64,000 bases of DNA from Larix kaempferi. Taxonomy: Eukaryota; Streptophyta; Pinopsida; Pinales; Pinaceae. The stretch lies in contig BSBM01000252.1 of assembly GCA_027924585.1 (NCBI GenBank), positions 7,564,001 through 7,628,000 of the forward strand. The letters are read 5' to 3'. The notes beneath the pieces were generated by a model. The model saw nothing but the letters and a program-made list of their open reading frames with translations, did not search any database and had not been told where the DNA came from. Below, one piece after another: positions 35,312-46,868 of the stretch. The number at the start of each line of letters is the position of its first letter. Within the stretch, counting starts at the first letter, position 1. The translations under genes were made by a program, and so were the position numbers.

Positions 35312-35885
35312 ATGGAAATATAAAATATTTAGGTCTTACCACTTGATTTGTTGAAATTGGATCTGGAGCTGGCTAGGGTTTGACAGAGAAACCCTAAAAA
35401 TTCAAACTTGGAATTTGAAACTTTTGTCTGGATAGAAAGATGCGCTTGACTGAGGAGAGCAAGCTGGTACACTTGGATTTTGAAAATTCCAAAAATTGAC
35501 CCCTGAAAAATGACTTGTGAAATTATGATCTGCAATTTCTGCCTTTCTGGTTTTTCTGGTCCAAAATCAAATTAGGGTTTGAATTTCCTGGAGTTTCACC
35601 AAACCAAAAACTTCGATCTTGGTCTCTAAATTTCGATTTTGCTGAGGAGCTCCTTCCTGTGCTGATTGCACCCCAAAATTCCATTTATGTGAAAAGCCCT
35701 AATTTCCCGTAGTGGTGACAGGCCAAAAATTGAAAATGTTCAGAATCAATTTCTGTTTCAACAGAAAGATGCGCCTTCCTTAGGCGAGTTACCCTAGCCT
35801 CCTTTTGCTGAAAATCTATGGAGAGAAACCCAAAAATTAAGAAGCCCTAGATTCTACAGCTGCACAGTGTCTTCTTCTCAGGTTA

Positions 35886-35897
35886 GCTCTGATACGA
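35886..35897 (-). promoter_or_regulatory. Primer binding site
   Basis: On the minus strand TCGTATCAGAGC directly follows the 5' LTR. It differs from the Met-tRNA site TGGTATCAGAGC at two bases. Confidence 0.8.
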
Positions 35898-36496
35898 TGT
35901 TAGATTTTCACAATTTAATTCAAGATTATCTAGGATCTTATCTGAGAGAATAACATGCACAGCATTTAAACACAAGAGACAAGAGACACAAAGTTTTTCC
36001 TCGGGGAAACCATAAAGGAGAAAACCCTACAACTTCCTCAAAGATAAAATGAGCAACAATACAATAACATAAGTATAAACCCCAAAAGTAGAAATGGTCT
36101 CCGGCAGCTTCTCTCTTCTCCACTTGTACGAACTTGTCCTTTTCCTCACTAATGCGAACTTGATGAGTGAGTGAATGAGCAAATAGAGAGGAGCACCCTC
36201 TCTATTTATACTTTAACTTTCACTTGACCTTTCACCTAACTAGGTCGGCCCCTAGTTGTACTTGACTGGGCCGACTTCTCTAGGAGATTCTAATAACCCA
36301 TTAATGGCTCAAATTTGGGGTATAATGCCTCGACATACAATGGAGGGTTAACCTCAATGACTTTACATGACTAAAGTACAATAATGACTCTCCCGACCGG
36401 AGGAATAAACATCTCCGTTGGAGGTACAATAATAAAATACAAATACAACATAAAATAGACAAGTGAATATCTTCCGAAGTTACAATTACATTAACA
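35898..36496 (-). repeat. Copia 5' LTR
   Basis: It is the partner of 30814-31408, with TG and CA ends on the minus strand. It is followed outward by ACTCT (36497-36501). Confidence 0.93.
36201..36210 (-). promoter_or_regulatory. Candidate TATA box, copia 5' LTR
   Basis: TATAAATAGA on the minus strand, about 300 bp into the LTR, is conserved in both LTR copies and fits a plant TATA box. Confidence 0.5.
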
Positions 36497-36501
36497 ACTC
36501 T

Positions 36502-37899
36502 TGGGGTTGATCTACATTTACCTTGTGGTCTATCATCACCAAGAAACCTTTAGTGAAATGAACTCCTAGTTTTGAAAGATTGTTTGTGAGATCAATATGC
36601 TTGCTACATATGTGAGTGAGTAATATATTTGATTGAAATTTCCCTTTATAAGATTGACTTGTCCTATCATTGGGTGGAGGAAGATGCTACACATCTATGT
36701 TTTCCCATTTATCCAATTAAATGACAATTTTGAATCTCCAAAAACTTTTAAACAATTCACACCTTGCTCCATTGCAATTCTTAACAAGGGAGCTAAGACC
36801 CATATTGATCTTGGACTTTGCTTCACAACGAAATTTCGCATTGAACTTAGAATTTTATTTCATTTTGAAATTTCTTTTGCTACACTTTGAAAAAATGGAA
36901 AAGTTGCTTTACCCAATTGCTTGAGCCTCTTCGGAGACCCAACTCGAAGAGGTAAGTGTTAGAACAAATAAACCTCTACCTAGCTACCTAGACCTTGATT
37001 TGATGACTCCAGTGGGCCTAACCTCATGAAAATTGACCACCTGAGTCAACCATGAGTTGGTTTCCTAGATTTGTGGGTGCATTCCTTGATTTGGGGGACT
37101 TCTCCTTGATGTTAGATGTGATCCAATCAATTGTTAGTTAAGGACTAGATGCGCTCCACTAATCTAGGTTGACCCTAACTGACCCTCTATTGTCATTAAC
37201 ACTCTATTCAATTAGTAGCGCCCTAGTTGAAAGATTTTAGGGATTTGCATGCACTTCTTCAGTTAGAACTAGTGCTTAGTGCATCCCAAGGTAAGTTAAA
37301 CTTAGTCTAGGTGAGTATGCATGGCTAACTAAGGGTCTTTGGCTCTAGTTAAGCTTGACTATCCTCCAAAGCATTGCATTAGCAGTTCGAATAGCCTCTT
37401 GACCTAATTCAAATTGCCTTGCCATTTATTTTTTTCACGTCCATTCATTACAGTTAATGAAATACATCATTTCTTCTTATTATCTATTATATCCTTTTTG
37501 TGTGATGATTAACGCTAATACATGTGTTACATGAATTGTTGCTTATTGATCTCTTTTCGCATTATATATCTCTAGTATTTATGCCTAGATCTATATATGC
37601 TCAAGTTTTACAATAAGGAGAGTTGGAAAGAAATAAAACATCTCATGTGCCGCATACCCCAGGGTTGGCACCATCAAAGGAGCCCTATGGTGCATTTTTG
37701 TTTAATTCTAAACTCCCAATTTGTCCAATGGGATTTGGACTAGGAACCAATTTAATCTCATCATAAACATACCTAGTTTTACATAAAAATTCATGATGGG
37801 TGAAAGCATGCTCTTCAACAAGAATGTCAGTCCTTGTTATCAAATTCCCCATGCTACAATATAAGGAAGGTCTATATGATATGCAATTGAAGTGTCATC
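36502..37899. other. Unassigned DNA
   Basis: No gene was recognised. Broken minus-strand frames at about 37650-37900 could be the 3' side of the LINE remnant that follows, but no motif is clear. Confidence 0.35.
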
Positions 37900-39720
37900 C
37901 ATCCAACGTTTAAAAATTCGCCATATAGGGATTCCCCTTCCCACTTTGCATTGCCTCGTATTAAAATTATAAGCTCTTTCGATACCTTCTTAGTAAAAGG
38001 GAAGTCCACACGAATATGTATTATATATTATCCATTATTACTACAAAGAATGTAGAAGTTGGGACCTTGCCATGATCTCCTCTAGAGGACATCTTGGAGG
38101 AGCTTTGGGATTCCAAATAGAGTTCTCCACCAAGTAGCCATTGGTTGATCATCCAAAAAAAAATCCAACTATCCTAACTAGGCTATGTATTCTCCACTTA
38201 CATGATTTTTTAATCAAATCAAAAGGTCTTCATTCATGCTCAATGCAATGAAGTTCCTTTGCAAGTTTTGGATGAAAACGTTCCACTCTTTCACCATTGG
38301 ACCATCTAAACCATGAAGTTTCTCGTCCTTCCAATCATGTTTCTAGGAAGTGTGTCCAGGAGTTGCTACATCTCCTAAGGTGAGGATGTCTTAATGCTTA
38401 AGAGAAGCTAACAAACCTTCTGATAATTTGTGTTGACATTCACAACTTACCCATGGGTTCAACCCTAATATGATGTTCCTCTCACTAGTTTTCCATCTAA
38501 CCTAGTTCCTAACAATAAGGAAGGCCATACAGGGAATTTCTAAATAATAGATGCATTAAAAATAGGTTTGATTAGCAACCTTATCCAATCTTCTATGGAT
38601 AGGGGGGCAATATATTTGGAGAGGATACCTTGTTGCCAAAGGTGATCAATTTTATTTAACCTCCAAATCCTCTTTGTTGCTAGGGCCTACATAATTGATA
38701 TATATTCTTTAGGCCCCATCATGCAAGAGGCTTTGGCTTAGCCAATGCATGCCATTTCACTAGAGGTACTGAATTCTTGTATGGATTCCCTTTCCATAAA
38801 AGCTAAAACATCTTACATATCTCCATAAAGTGGATTGTTTGTACCTAAGACTCATTGACACAGGGTTATCCATGAGTCTTCTTCTATTACTTTGGAGATA
38901 ATCTTGTATATGGCATTGCATAGAGAAATAGGTCTACAATCCTCAGAAGATTAATGGGAATTCTTCTTAGGAATAAGGGATAGAAAGGTGAAGTTGAGGG
39001 CACCTAGAACCTTTCTTGAGGTCCTTGACTCTTCAACTACAATGAGAATTCATTTCCTAAGAAATCCTAGAATTTTTGGAACAATTCCATGGTCCATCTA
39101 TTTGGTTGAAGACTCTTGTCCTTTTTGCAAAGAAAACACTACTTTAAGCTCATCCTTTGAAGTCTTAGTAACCAAATCTTCATTGATAATTATCTATAAC
39201 CCCTTGGGAATTTTTCTGAAACTTTGACAATCTAAGCTATGTTGGTTTTGGCAAGATTCTTGTACAAATTATCAAAATAAATTACCCCTTTGGTTGATAT
39301 ATACTTCAAAGTGGAAGCTCTATTGCCATCTTCTTTGTGGATGTTCCACATAGTATTCATATTTTTTCCATCTTTTGCAATATTGTGATTTTTTTGGTAT
39401 TTTCATCACTCTCAATGGGTTAAGTGGCCCTACTTTTCCAACTCCACTTGGCTTTTTCCCAAGCTAGGAGATTTCTCTTTTTCCTTCCTAATCTTTCAAA
39501 ACTTCTTTGTCCTCCTATGAAAATAGATATCTAGAGCTTTTACAAAAGAGGGAAAATACTTCTTCTTCAATTTCAAGAAGAGTATTTTGAGAGTTCTAGT
39601 ATTTCTCTTTAGCCCCATAGATAGTACTTTAAGTCTTTGAATATTCTTCATGAGCTAAAGCATGATATTCTTAATTAACTAAGATCAACTAAATTCCATT
39701 CTCTTTTAACTATTTTTGTG
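37900..39720 (-). pseudogene. Decayed LINE reverse transcriptase
   Basis: Piecing minus-strand frames together gives WTMELFQKF, VLGALNFTFLSLIPKKNSH and CRPISLCNAIYKIISKVI. These are RT blocks of plant non-LTR elements in the correct order. Stops and shifts are frequent. Downstream pieces (NPW-like) may be the region between RT and RNase H. No ends or target duplication were found. This is old, degraded sequence. Confidence 0.75.
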
Positions 39721-40259
39721 AGTCTTACTAGTGTATCATGTATGAAGTGCCCCTAAGATATAAGACGATGATGATATGGTGCTCTAAGATTTCGTTGCAT
39801 TGGTATGAGGGTGAATTTGGAACTATTGTTGGGGGTTTCTGAAATGAGAGTTTGGCAGTCGATTGGCAATGTTGTGTCCAAGGATTGGGACAACATTATA
39901 ATGTTGCACTAACATAATTTGTGCATGAGGATTTTGGTGCAACTTCAAGGTTGGAACTCTTTAGTGTAAAGGTTATCTAGTACAATAAGCATTGTTAAGA
40001 AAGTCTTGTTGGAAAGTAAAATGGCATTGGTATGGGTTAAAATTATGATAGTGAAGAGATTAGTACTCCATGGCTAGTGATGGTTCCTGTTGTACCAAGA
40101 ATAGAAGTGTTCAGGCTGCCATGGCCCTGAATGATTCCTCTTTGGTGAGCAAAGAAGGAAACATTTATTGTAGTTACTCAAGTGTGAATTAACTAGCTTG
40201 CATAAGCAATAAAATAGCCTTAAAAATTTAAACAACCAAGTAGCCTTGTTGTGATTGTG

Positions 40260-40900
40260 TCATGTCATATTATTAGAAAATCCATGGAGGTAGACTCCAA
40301 TGGGTGTTTAGAGATGAGTGATGGTATCTCAATTCCTTTATTTTTATTGGTCAATTTAGCAATAACACAAGCAACATCAGCCTTCATATATTTCTGACAT
40401 GGAGGTAGACTCCCATGGGTGTTTAGAGATGAGTGATGGTATCTCAATTCCTTTATTTTTATTGGTCAATTTAGCAATAACACGAGCAACACCAGCCTTC
40501 ATATATTTTTGACATCCTTAAAGAGGTAAGGCCAATAAACATATATCTACAATAATGTAAGGTCTTATGGATGTTGAAATGATTTGCAACCATGGAGTAA
40601 TTTACCTCTTAAATAAGCTTATTGCATTGTTCTCTTATTAGTACACATAATTTTCCAAGGTGGTGGAAGTTGTCACAAAGGCATAAATTTGTGCACATTT
40701 TTTCTTGGAGGAGGTTTAAATCTCCCTAGTTTGTGACACATTTGCATGTTTTATGTCCACAAGTATCCAAGATAGTCAATAAGGCATTGTGCACTAAAGA
40801 TATACTTTGGCATTCTCAACCATGCCACGCCACTTAACTAACATATCTACTTTACCATCTATATATTTTCCCCAAAATTACTTTAAATGATTTACCTTTT
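40260..40900 (-). pseudogene. Decayed Ty3/gypsy integrase N-terminus
   Basis: Minus-strand frames give LGKLCV, VANHFNIHKTLHY, then CQKYMKA and KHPWESTSMDFL. This order matches the integrase zinc-binding region and the start of its catalytic core. A 115-bp tandem duplication repeats the CQKYMKA-to-MDFL segment. There are many stops. No LTRs were assigned. Confidence 0.6.
40284..40513 (-). repeat. 115-bp tandem duplication in integrase remnant
   Basis: Units 40284-40398 and 40399-40513 are nearly identical and share GGTGTTTAGAGATGAGTGAT. Confidence 0.88.
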
Positions 40901-42958
40901 TATACTCTATAGAAGGGACCTATGATTAGGCTTTCTACTATAACTGGACATTCGTGCCAAAAATAAAATCTCTTTATTTTTAATTGGACATTCATGCCAA
41001 AAAAAAAATCTCTTTATTTTTACGTGACACATATAGAAGCTAAATAGATCTAGAGTGTCTCTCTTTCAAGTGAAGGATTTGATTTTTCAATAGTTACATG
41101 AATCCTAGATATATTATTGGTATGATAATTCAATTGTCATAGTTTCTCTTATGATTACCGAAAGGTTCACATACAATGCCATAATGAGTGCATGTGATTA
41201 TGTTATTGTTATGTAGATAATATTTATGGTCATGTTATTATTGTATCATTGATATGCATGCTAAAACTAGTTGGGTCATTAATATATAACCAATGTATTT
41301 TTGACATTAAAGCTTCCTTTGACTATTAATAAATTAAAATGTACATTGCTTTAATACACAATGTCATGTCCCAAAATTTTGCATTGGGTCACAATGGCCT
41401 AAGCCCCTTGGCCATACTCATGATAGTTTGTCAAATGGATGCTAAGGGTCAAATAAATGCCAAGAATGAAGTCCAAGTTACAAATAATGTGATATTAGAT
41501 CCAAATGGACAAGGTGGGTCACATTAAGAGAAATTCCCAATTCAAAGTTATAATATACCCATCCAAATGAACTGCCATGGAGGAAAATTACTAGTTCCCT
41601 AGGTTGGGGGGTGGAAGCTTTGGGATTTGAAATAAGGGGGATAATAAATGATGTTTGAACATTAGAATGGCATAAATATTTAATAAAGGAGATCAATAAA
41701 TAAATACAAGGGAAAATCAAAGTGGCAATTGATCATGAAGACACATGGATGATGTGGGACCCACACAAGCTAGATTTTCTATGCCATAGGGCATCCTCCT
41801 CTTGTCATTTCGAATCCATAAGAATCCCAACGTTCTTGGGATGAGTTGGAAGGTCAATCTACTTGGAATGAATCAATTAAGGTCGAATTGGAGTGGAAGA
41901 GTAACTCCCATGGAAGAGGAAGAGGCATTTTGGAACTAGTGAGACACTTGGACTAGATTCCCTAGCTCTATCATGACAACAATGATGAATATGCTATGAC
42001 ACCTATGACACAAATCATACATGAAGGATGAGATCTGACATATATGACATGTCAGGGCTAAAAATAGCCTCCAAGAGGACGCTCAAGTGAGTTAGGGCAT
42101 CCAAAGAGACACCAGTTCGAATTTGGAGAAGGAGAGGGCTAGAATTGGAAGGAATAGTGGCATACTTGGGAATCTCTTCCCAACTTGAGTTGGCATGAAG
42201 CTCTTGGGAGGACTTCGACCCATGGAGGACCTTAGAAGTTTATAAAAGACAATAACAAAGAATGATAGTATCTTTTTTATCATTTTAGCATTTGCATTTT
42301 GCATTTGGAGAGGAGAGCTAGTGGAGTGCTACTCTACTTGCCTTAGCACCAATTTCGAGGGTGAAAGATTCCCATCCTAGTTGGTAATTGGAAAGGAAAT
42401 TCATACCTTTCATTTGGATCTTTAATGGAGTCTTTTGTTACAGGTTTAAGCTATAGGGCATCTCATGGTCACATTTCTTTCAGCTTGCTTCTACAACCAT
42501 TCTTCTATTTCTTGGCATATTCTTGCTCCTTGAGGAGAGGTGCACTTGTTGAGGTGATGAACTCTTTTGGATAGATCTTGAGGCCCCATATAATTGTAAT
42601 TTGATATATATACTCTGTTTTTACTACTTAGAAGACTTTCAGGTCGAAAATCAAAGAGATTGATGTAAAAATGCTAAACTATGAACAAATGGTGACATTT
42701 CCCCAATACCTTGTTATTTGCACTTGAAGTGGTATCAAATTCGAATGGTTCAGTCAATGTATGATGTATTAATGTTGTATGGAGTGCCATTAATATTTTG
42801 AAGAAGTTTAATGTTCATTATACAAGCATTTGGAGCAATATTCTTAAGTTTCATAACCATTTGTGAAGAATTACTATCATTCCCCCCTATGTCGAAACTA
42901 GTCTTTTTGTATCTGATTTAAGAGGGTTGTATCAGACTCAATAAACTAAATGGCGATG
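40901..42958. other. Unassigned DNA before large gypsy element
   Basis: No gene was recognised. TGGTATCAAATTCG near 42731 resembles the start of a Met-tRNA primer site and might mark the internal edge of an older LTR, but no second LTR was found. Confidence 0.35.
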
Positions 42959-43476
42959 TGTTATCGAACAATCTACCAATAGCGGACTCAAGGCATGATC
43001 TCCCTAGTTCAAGTGAATCTAGAACAAATAGGACAGGATACAAGACTCATTTCCTAGATCTAGTTACAGATCGACTACTTAGATATCATACCTTTCAGAT
43101 CGTGGATCCCTCTCCTTGTTGTTGCTCCAAGTCCCGCGGTCGTCAGATCTCCAGCTGCAAGACCTGTCAAGACAATATGGAAACAATACAAGCAGTACAA
43201 TATATCTAAACAATAACTTATATAAGTAAACTACAAATAATAATCAACACGATAACATTTGTGGAAAGAGTTTGTATTACTATATTAAAAGTGGGAATAC
43301 ATAGAAAGGAGAAGAACACAACCAAACCCTTAACGTCTCATCCTCCATCCAACATGTCCAAGCCAAACCTCCAAGATGGTACAAGCTTCCCAAGATGATA
43401 AGGGATCACCAATGTGGATTCTACTAGCATAAGGTTACTATAGACCTTCCCCCCTTTGGAGTGGAGAGGAGCTTCA

Positions 43477-43484
43477 CTTATATA
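43477..43484 (-). promoter_or_regulatory. Candidate TATA box in LTR 1
   Basis: TATATAAG on the minus strand is conserved at 50806-50813 in LTR 2. Confidence 0.45.
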
Positions 43485-43678
43485 GGGCTAGAGAGATATG
43501 GTAGGTTGAGGATTAGGGGGAGATGGTTAAGGGATCCTCCCATTAGGTTAGGAACCGAAATGCCACCTCACCTAGAGTCTAGGGATAGGTCTCCACCTCA
43601 ACAAACTTCTAGAAATACCTCAAGACTCCCCAAAATAACCTTTAACCAACCTCGTCGCACCCTGGTAGAGGACATAGA

Positions 43679-43773
43679 GCGACAAAGGGGGTCTATCGCA
43701 CTTTTCCTGAGGACAACCTGCGACACTGTCTCACCCTAGATGACCAAGAACTGCGACAGAGGGGGTCTGTTTC
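43679..43773. repeat. GC-rich hairpin pair in LTR 1
   Basis: Two related imperfect palindromes (43679-43700 and 43753-43773) have arms like GCGACAGA and TCTGTCGC around GGGGG. The perfect form is at 51008-51028. Confidence 0.7.
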
Positions 43774-44032
43774 ACCCTGTAGGAAGACAAAGTGCGACAA
43801 CCTACTCAAAGAGGTCAACTAGGCAAGGAAATCTCTCAGTTGGATGTGTTTTAGCCCAGAATGAGTTTAGGGTCAGAGCAAAGAGTTTACACAATGGTCA
43901 ATATGACAACATTATCACAACGGTCATGATGACGACACTTGGTCATAATGACGACGCTTGCAACGGTCATGGTGACGACACTACGTCATGATGACGACAC
44001 TTGCACAAGGGTGACGACATTTTGGTGTAACA

Positions 44033-44047
44033 GAATGCCCCCCAAAG
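44033..44047 (-). promoter_or_regulatory. Polypurine tract of gag-protease element
   Basis: On the minus strand CTTTGGGGGGCATTC lies immediately before the LTR TG. The equivalent at 51390 has diverged. Confidence 0.7.
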
Positions 44048-45240
44048 CATGAAGCTGGCATAATGAGACAGGTGAAATGCTTTGTAGTAAGAAAAATGGC
44101 AAGGACTTGCTGGTTGGAAGGAGCTGCTGCAGAAATGACCTGAGATCCACAAGTCTCACAAAACATGGCTGTCGACCAATACACTGCAGATCCATGATAG
44201 TAAAGACCGACCGAACACAATCATGGCTACTAGACACAATCGTAGATCCATTATGGGATGATAACATAGCCACGACCAATACAAAGTGGATCCGTGTAAT
44301 ATAACTCAAACAATATCCATCGCAACCTGGGTACAATATGACTTCCCCAGGGTCTTCAAGTCGAATCCACAATGATACGAATCTATCCATGTGATTACAA
44401 TGTTTTGGAGTCGAACATAGTAGAAACCACTTGACTACCGGTCATTAATGTATACCGTTAACAAGCACGAGGGAAATCACCATTGATGTCAATGATTCCC
44501 AAGGTATCATAGTACATATCACCAAGCGTGAATAAATGAGTTGAAATCGAGCACTTGACGAAATCTTTCAATCAGGAGCCAATGACGTAAACTCATGTTG
44601 AAAGCGAGGTAACCTGCCATTGAGGCATGCAGGCCCAAGGTACTTGACTGGTTTCTAGGTTCAAACCTCGGATGATGAGTTGAAGTCGACAAGGATGAAT
44701 TCGTCGACAGAGGGCCATGATGACTCCCCCATCAACGACACGAAACTCGATAACAGATATTTGGAGTAGATTGGATGGTATAGTAATGTGCAAGACTAAC
44801 TCAAGGTAGAACGACATGATCGAAGGTGTATTGACTGCAGATGATGAGTAACAAATGTCTCTTGAACATGGGCATGGCATGACTTGGCAGTATTGACATG
44901 ACGAGAGCGACACCGACCCCCAATGCAACTTGATGATGGAAGCATGCTTTGGGAGACCCAAAGGAGTGACAAAACTCACGAAATTGATAGGACTCGGAGA
45001 CAAACAGATTACCCAAGTACGGAATGCAAATGAAAACTAGTGCCATGTTCAAGAGTGACTACGTACTGCCGTAATTAAGATGTAACACAAAATATTCCCT
45101 TTTTTCCCCATCATTATTGATGAGTACCTCATGTGTTTTTTATGAGCTTGATGAGGGTAACTAGATGCTCAGTATAGCTCATCTCATAGATGAGTCCAAT
45201 TCCACATGTTTTACAAACCTGGAAAAGGAGGGGTTCATCC
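44048..45240 (-). other. 3' non-coding part of gag-protease element
   Basis: The part up to about 44255 is repeated at 51406-51612. The rest has open but unrecognised frames (44593-45052 minus) without motifs. Confidence 0.5.
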
Positions 45241-46770
45241 CATAACGGGCCCTTCAGTGTTGAGTTTTAACGAGTCCAGAGAAGGAAAACTCGGTCGTCA
45301 TTTCATGTTTAGAGAGTTTGAAAAGAACTAAAGAAGACTCCAGGAGGTTCTTTTTCGTAAAGTTAGTCCCTCTGCTCGAAAAAGGATAAAACAACGCAAG
45401 AGAGAACTCTTCCAATCATGATCAATTGAAGTGCTCCTTTTCCGTAAAAAGTGCCCCCTGGTTCGAAAAAGGAATAAACTGCCACCATAGAGATGATCAT
45501 TCAAATACTTTTACAAGCATGAACACATCAAGTTCGCTTGGCAATATTTTCCTATTTAGGGAGTCTGAAAAGAGCTTAAAGAGGACTCCATGGACAACTT
45601 TGTCATGGTTGATGACCGAGTACGACAAAGGAAAAAGTAAACTAGGCACAGTTCCTTTTCCTTAAATAGTCTAGCGAGGCTGGATAAAGTGATAAACCTA
45701 TACTCGGTAGACACACATTTTTACTCAAATTTTTAACGAGCATGAGAATGGTATAAAAAACACTCGGAATCTTTTTCATGTTTGAACCAGAGCACGAAAA
45801 AGTAAAAAGTAAGCTCAAACCACTTTTCATGTTTCAACCAAAGCATGAAAAAAGTGAAAAGTAAGTTCAACACCATCTTACTGTTTTTAACGAGCTCGAA
45901 GATAGGTTGGAAGAATGCTCATGGTGTCTGCTTCATTTTTTAACGAGCTTGTGACAGAAAATGAACTATGCTCAGGATTATTTTCATGGTTTAGTGAGCT
46001 CGAAACTAAAAAGAAAATATGCTCGAAAATATTCCTATTGGACGAAGTTTTTCCATCATGATATCCAGAGGTTGGTATATGCCCCCAGCATGATTTCCAG
46101 AAGTAAGTGACTTAACTCCATAGAAAGGGAACTAGGCCCCCAGCATGATTACTATAAGTAAGTGGCTTCAACATAATGTACCGATGTTGAAGAGATGCCC
46201 CCAAGCTTCATTTCATTCTCCTAATCTACCCCTAGGCGGATGAAAAGAAGGTTCAGGTACTAATTCAATGGAAAGACTCGACTCAATGGAAAATGATCTG
46301 TTTCATTTTTTAACGAGCTTGACACAGGAATAAAACTCTGCTCGTATGACTTGTTTCATTCTTTAGCGAGCTTGACACAGAAAGGGAACCATGCTCATTG
46401 GGTACTGTTTCATTTTTTAACGAGCTTGACACATGAAAAGAATTATGCTCATGAATGGTTTCATTTTTACACAAGCTCGAAACCAAAGGGAAACTATGCT
46501 TGGAGGGACCTGTTTCATTTTTTAATGAGCTTAAAACAGAAAGGAAACTATGCTCAGAAACGGTTTCATTTTTACACAAGCTTGAAACCAAAGGTAAACT
46601 GTGCTTGGGAATGGTTTCATTTTTACACAAGCTTGAAACCAAAGGTAAACCATGCTTGGGACTGGTTTCATTTTTACACAAGCTTGAAACCAAAAGGGAA
46701 ACTTTGCTTGGGAAATGGTTTCATTTTTACACAAGCTTGAAACCAAAGGGAAACTATGCTTGGAAAATAC
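45241..46770 (-). repeat. 52-bp tandem array in gag-protease element
   Basis: Nine clear units start with TTTCATTTTT at 46301, 46354, 46408, 46459, 46513, 46563, 46615, 46666 and 46719 (50-54 bp apart). Each contains an AGCTTGA(C/A)AC core. More diverged units extend back to about 45240. A continuous minus-strand frame across the clear part reads as a VSSLCKNET-type repeat, but no gene is claimed. Confidence 0.85.
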
Positions 46771-46868
46771 CCAACATGATGACCAGAGGTTGGTAGAGTG
46801 CCCCCCAGCATAATAAGCTAGGGGAACTACTCCAGCATGATGCCCAGAGGATGGAGACTTTCCCCCCA

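Larger units (their letters stand above)
30809..36501 (-). mobile_element. Ty1/copia element with internal deletion
   Basis: LTRs at 30814-31408 and 35898-36496 (595 and 599 bp) are highly similar. Flanking GCTCT and ACTCT form a 5-bp duplication with one mismatch. Primer site and polypurine tract are both present. Gag, zinc knuckle, protease start, integrase end, RT and RNase H follow on the minus strand, and the segment between protease and the integrase tail is missing. A 40-bp minisatellite separates pol from the PPT. Confidence 0.93.
42959..44032 (-). repeat. LTR 1 of gag-protease element
   Basis: In plus orientation it runs TGTTATCGAAC to GGTGTAACA (1074 bp). It contains a minus-strand TATATAAG (43477-43484), two copies of a GCGACAGA-type hairpin, and short ATGACGACACTT repeats near the end. 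Confidence 0.88.

Noticed and set aside
36633-36924. Two overlapping plus-strand frames after the copia element
   Set aside because: Low-complexity composition, no recognisable domain and no conserved start context.
46310-46693. 127-codon minus-strand repeat protein (VSSLCKNET repeats)
   Set aside because: The open frame follows from a tandem array with unit lengths near multiples of three. The plus strand is open too, and there is no start context or domain.
46301-46770. Regular repeats suggesting a CRISPR array
   Set aside because: Units are head-to-tail tandem copies with no unique spacers, and the context is a plant retrotransposon.
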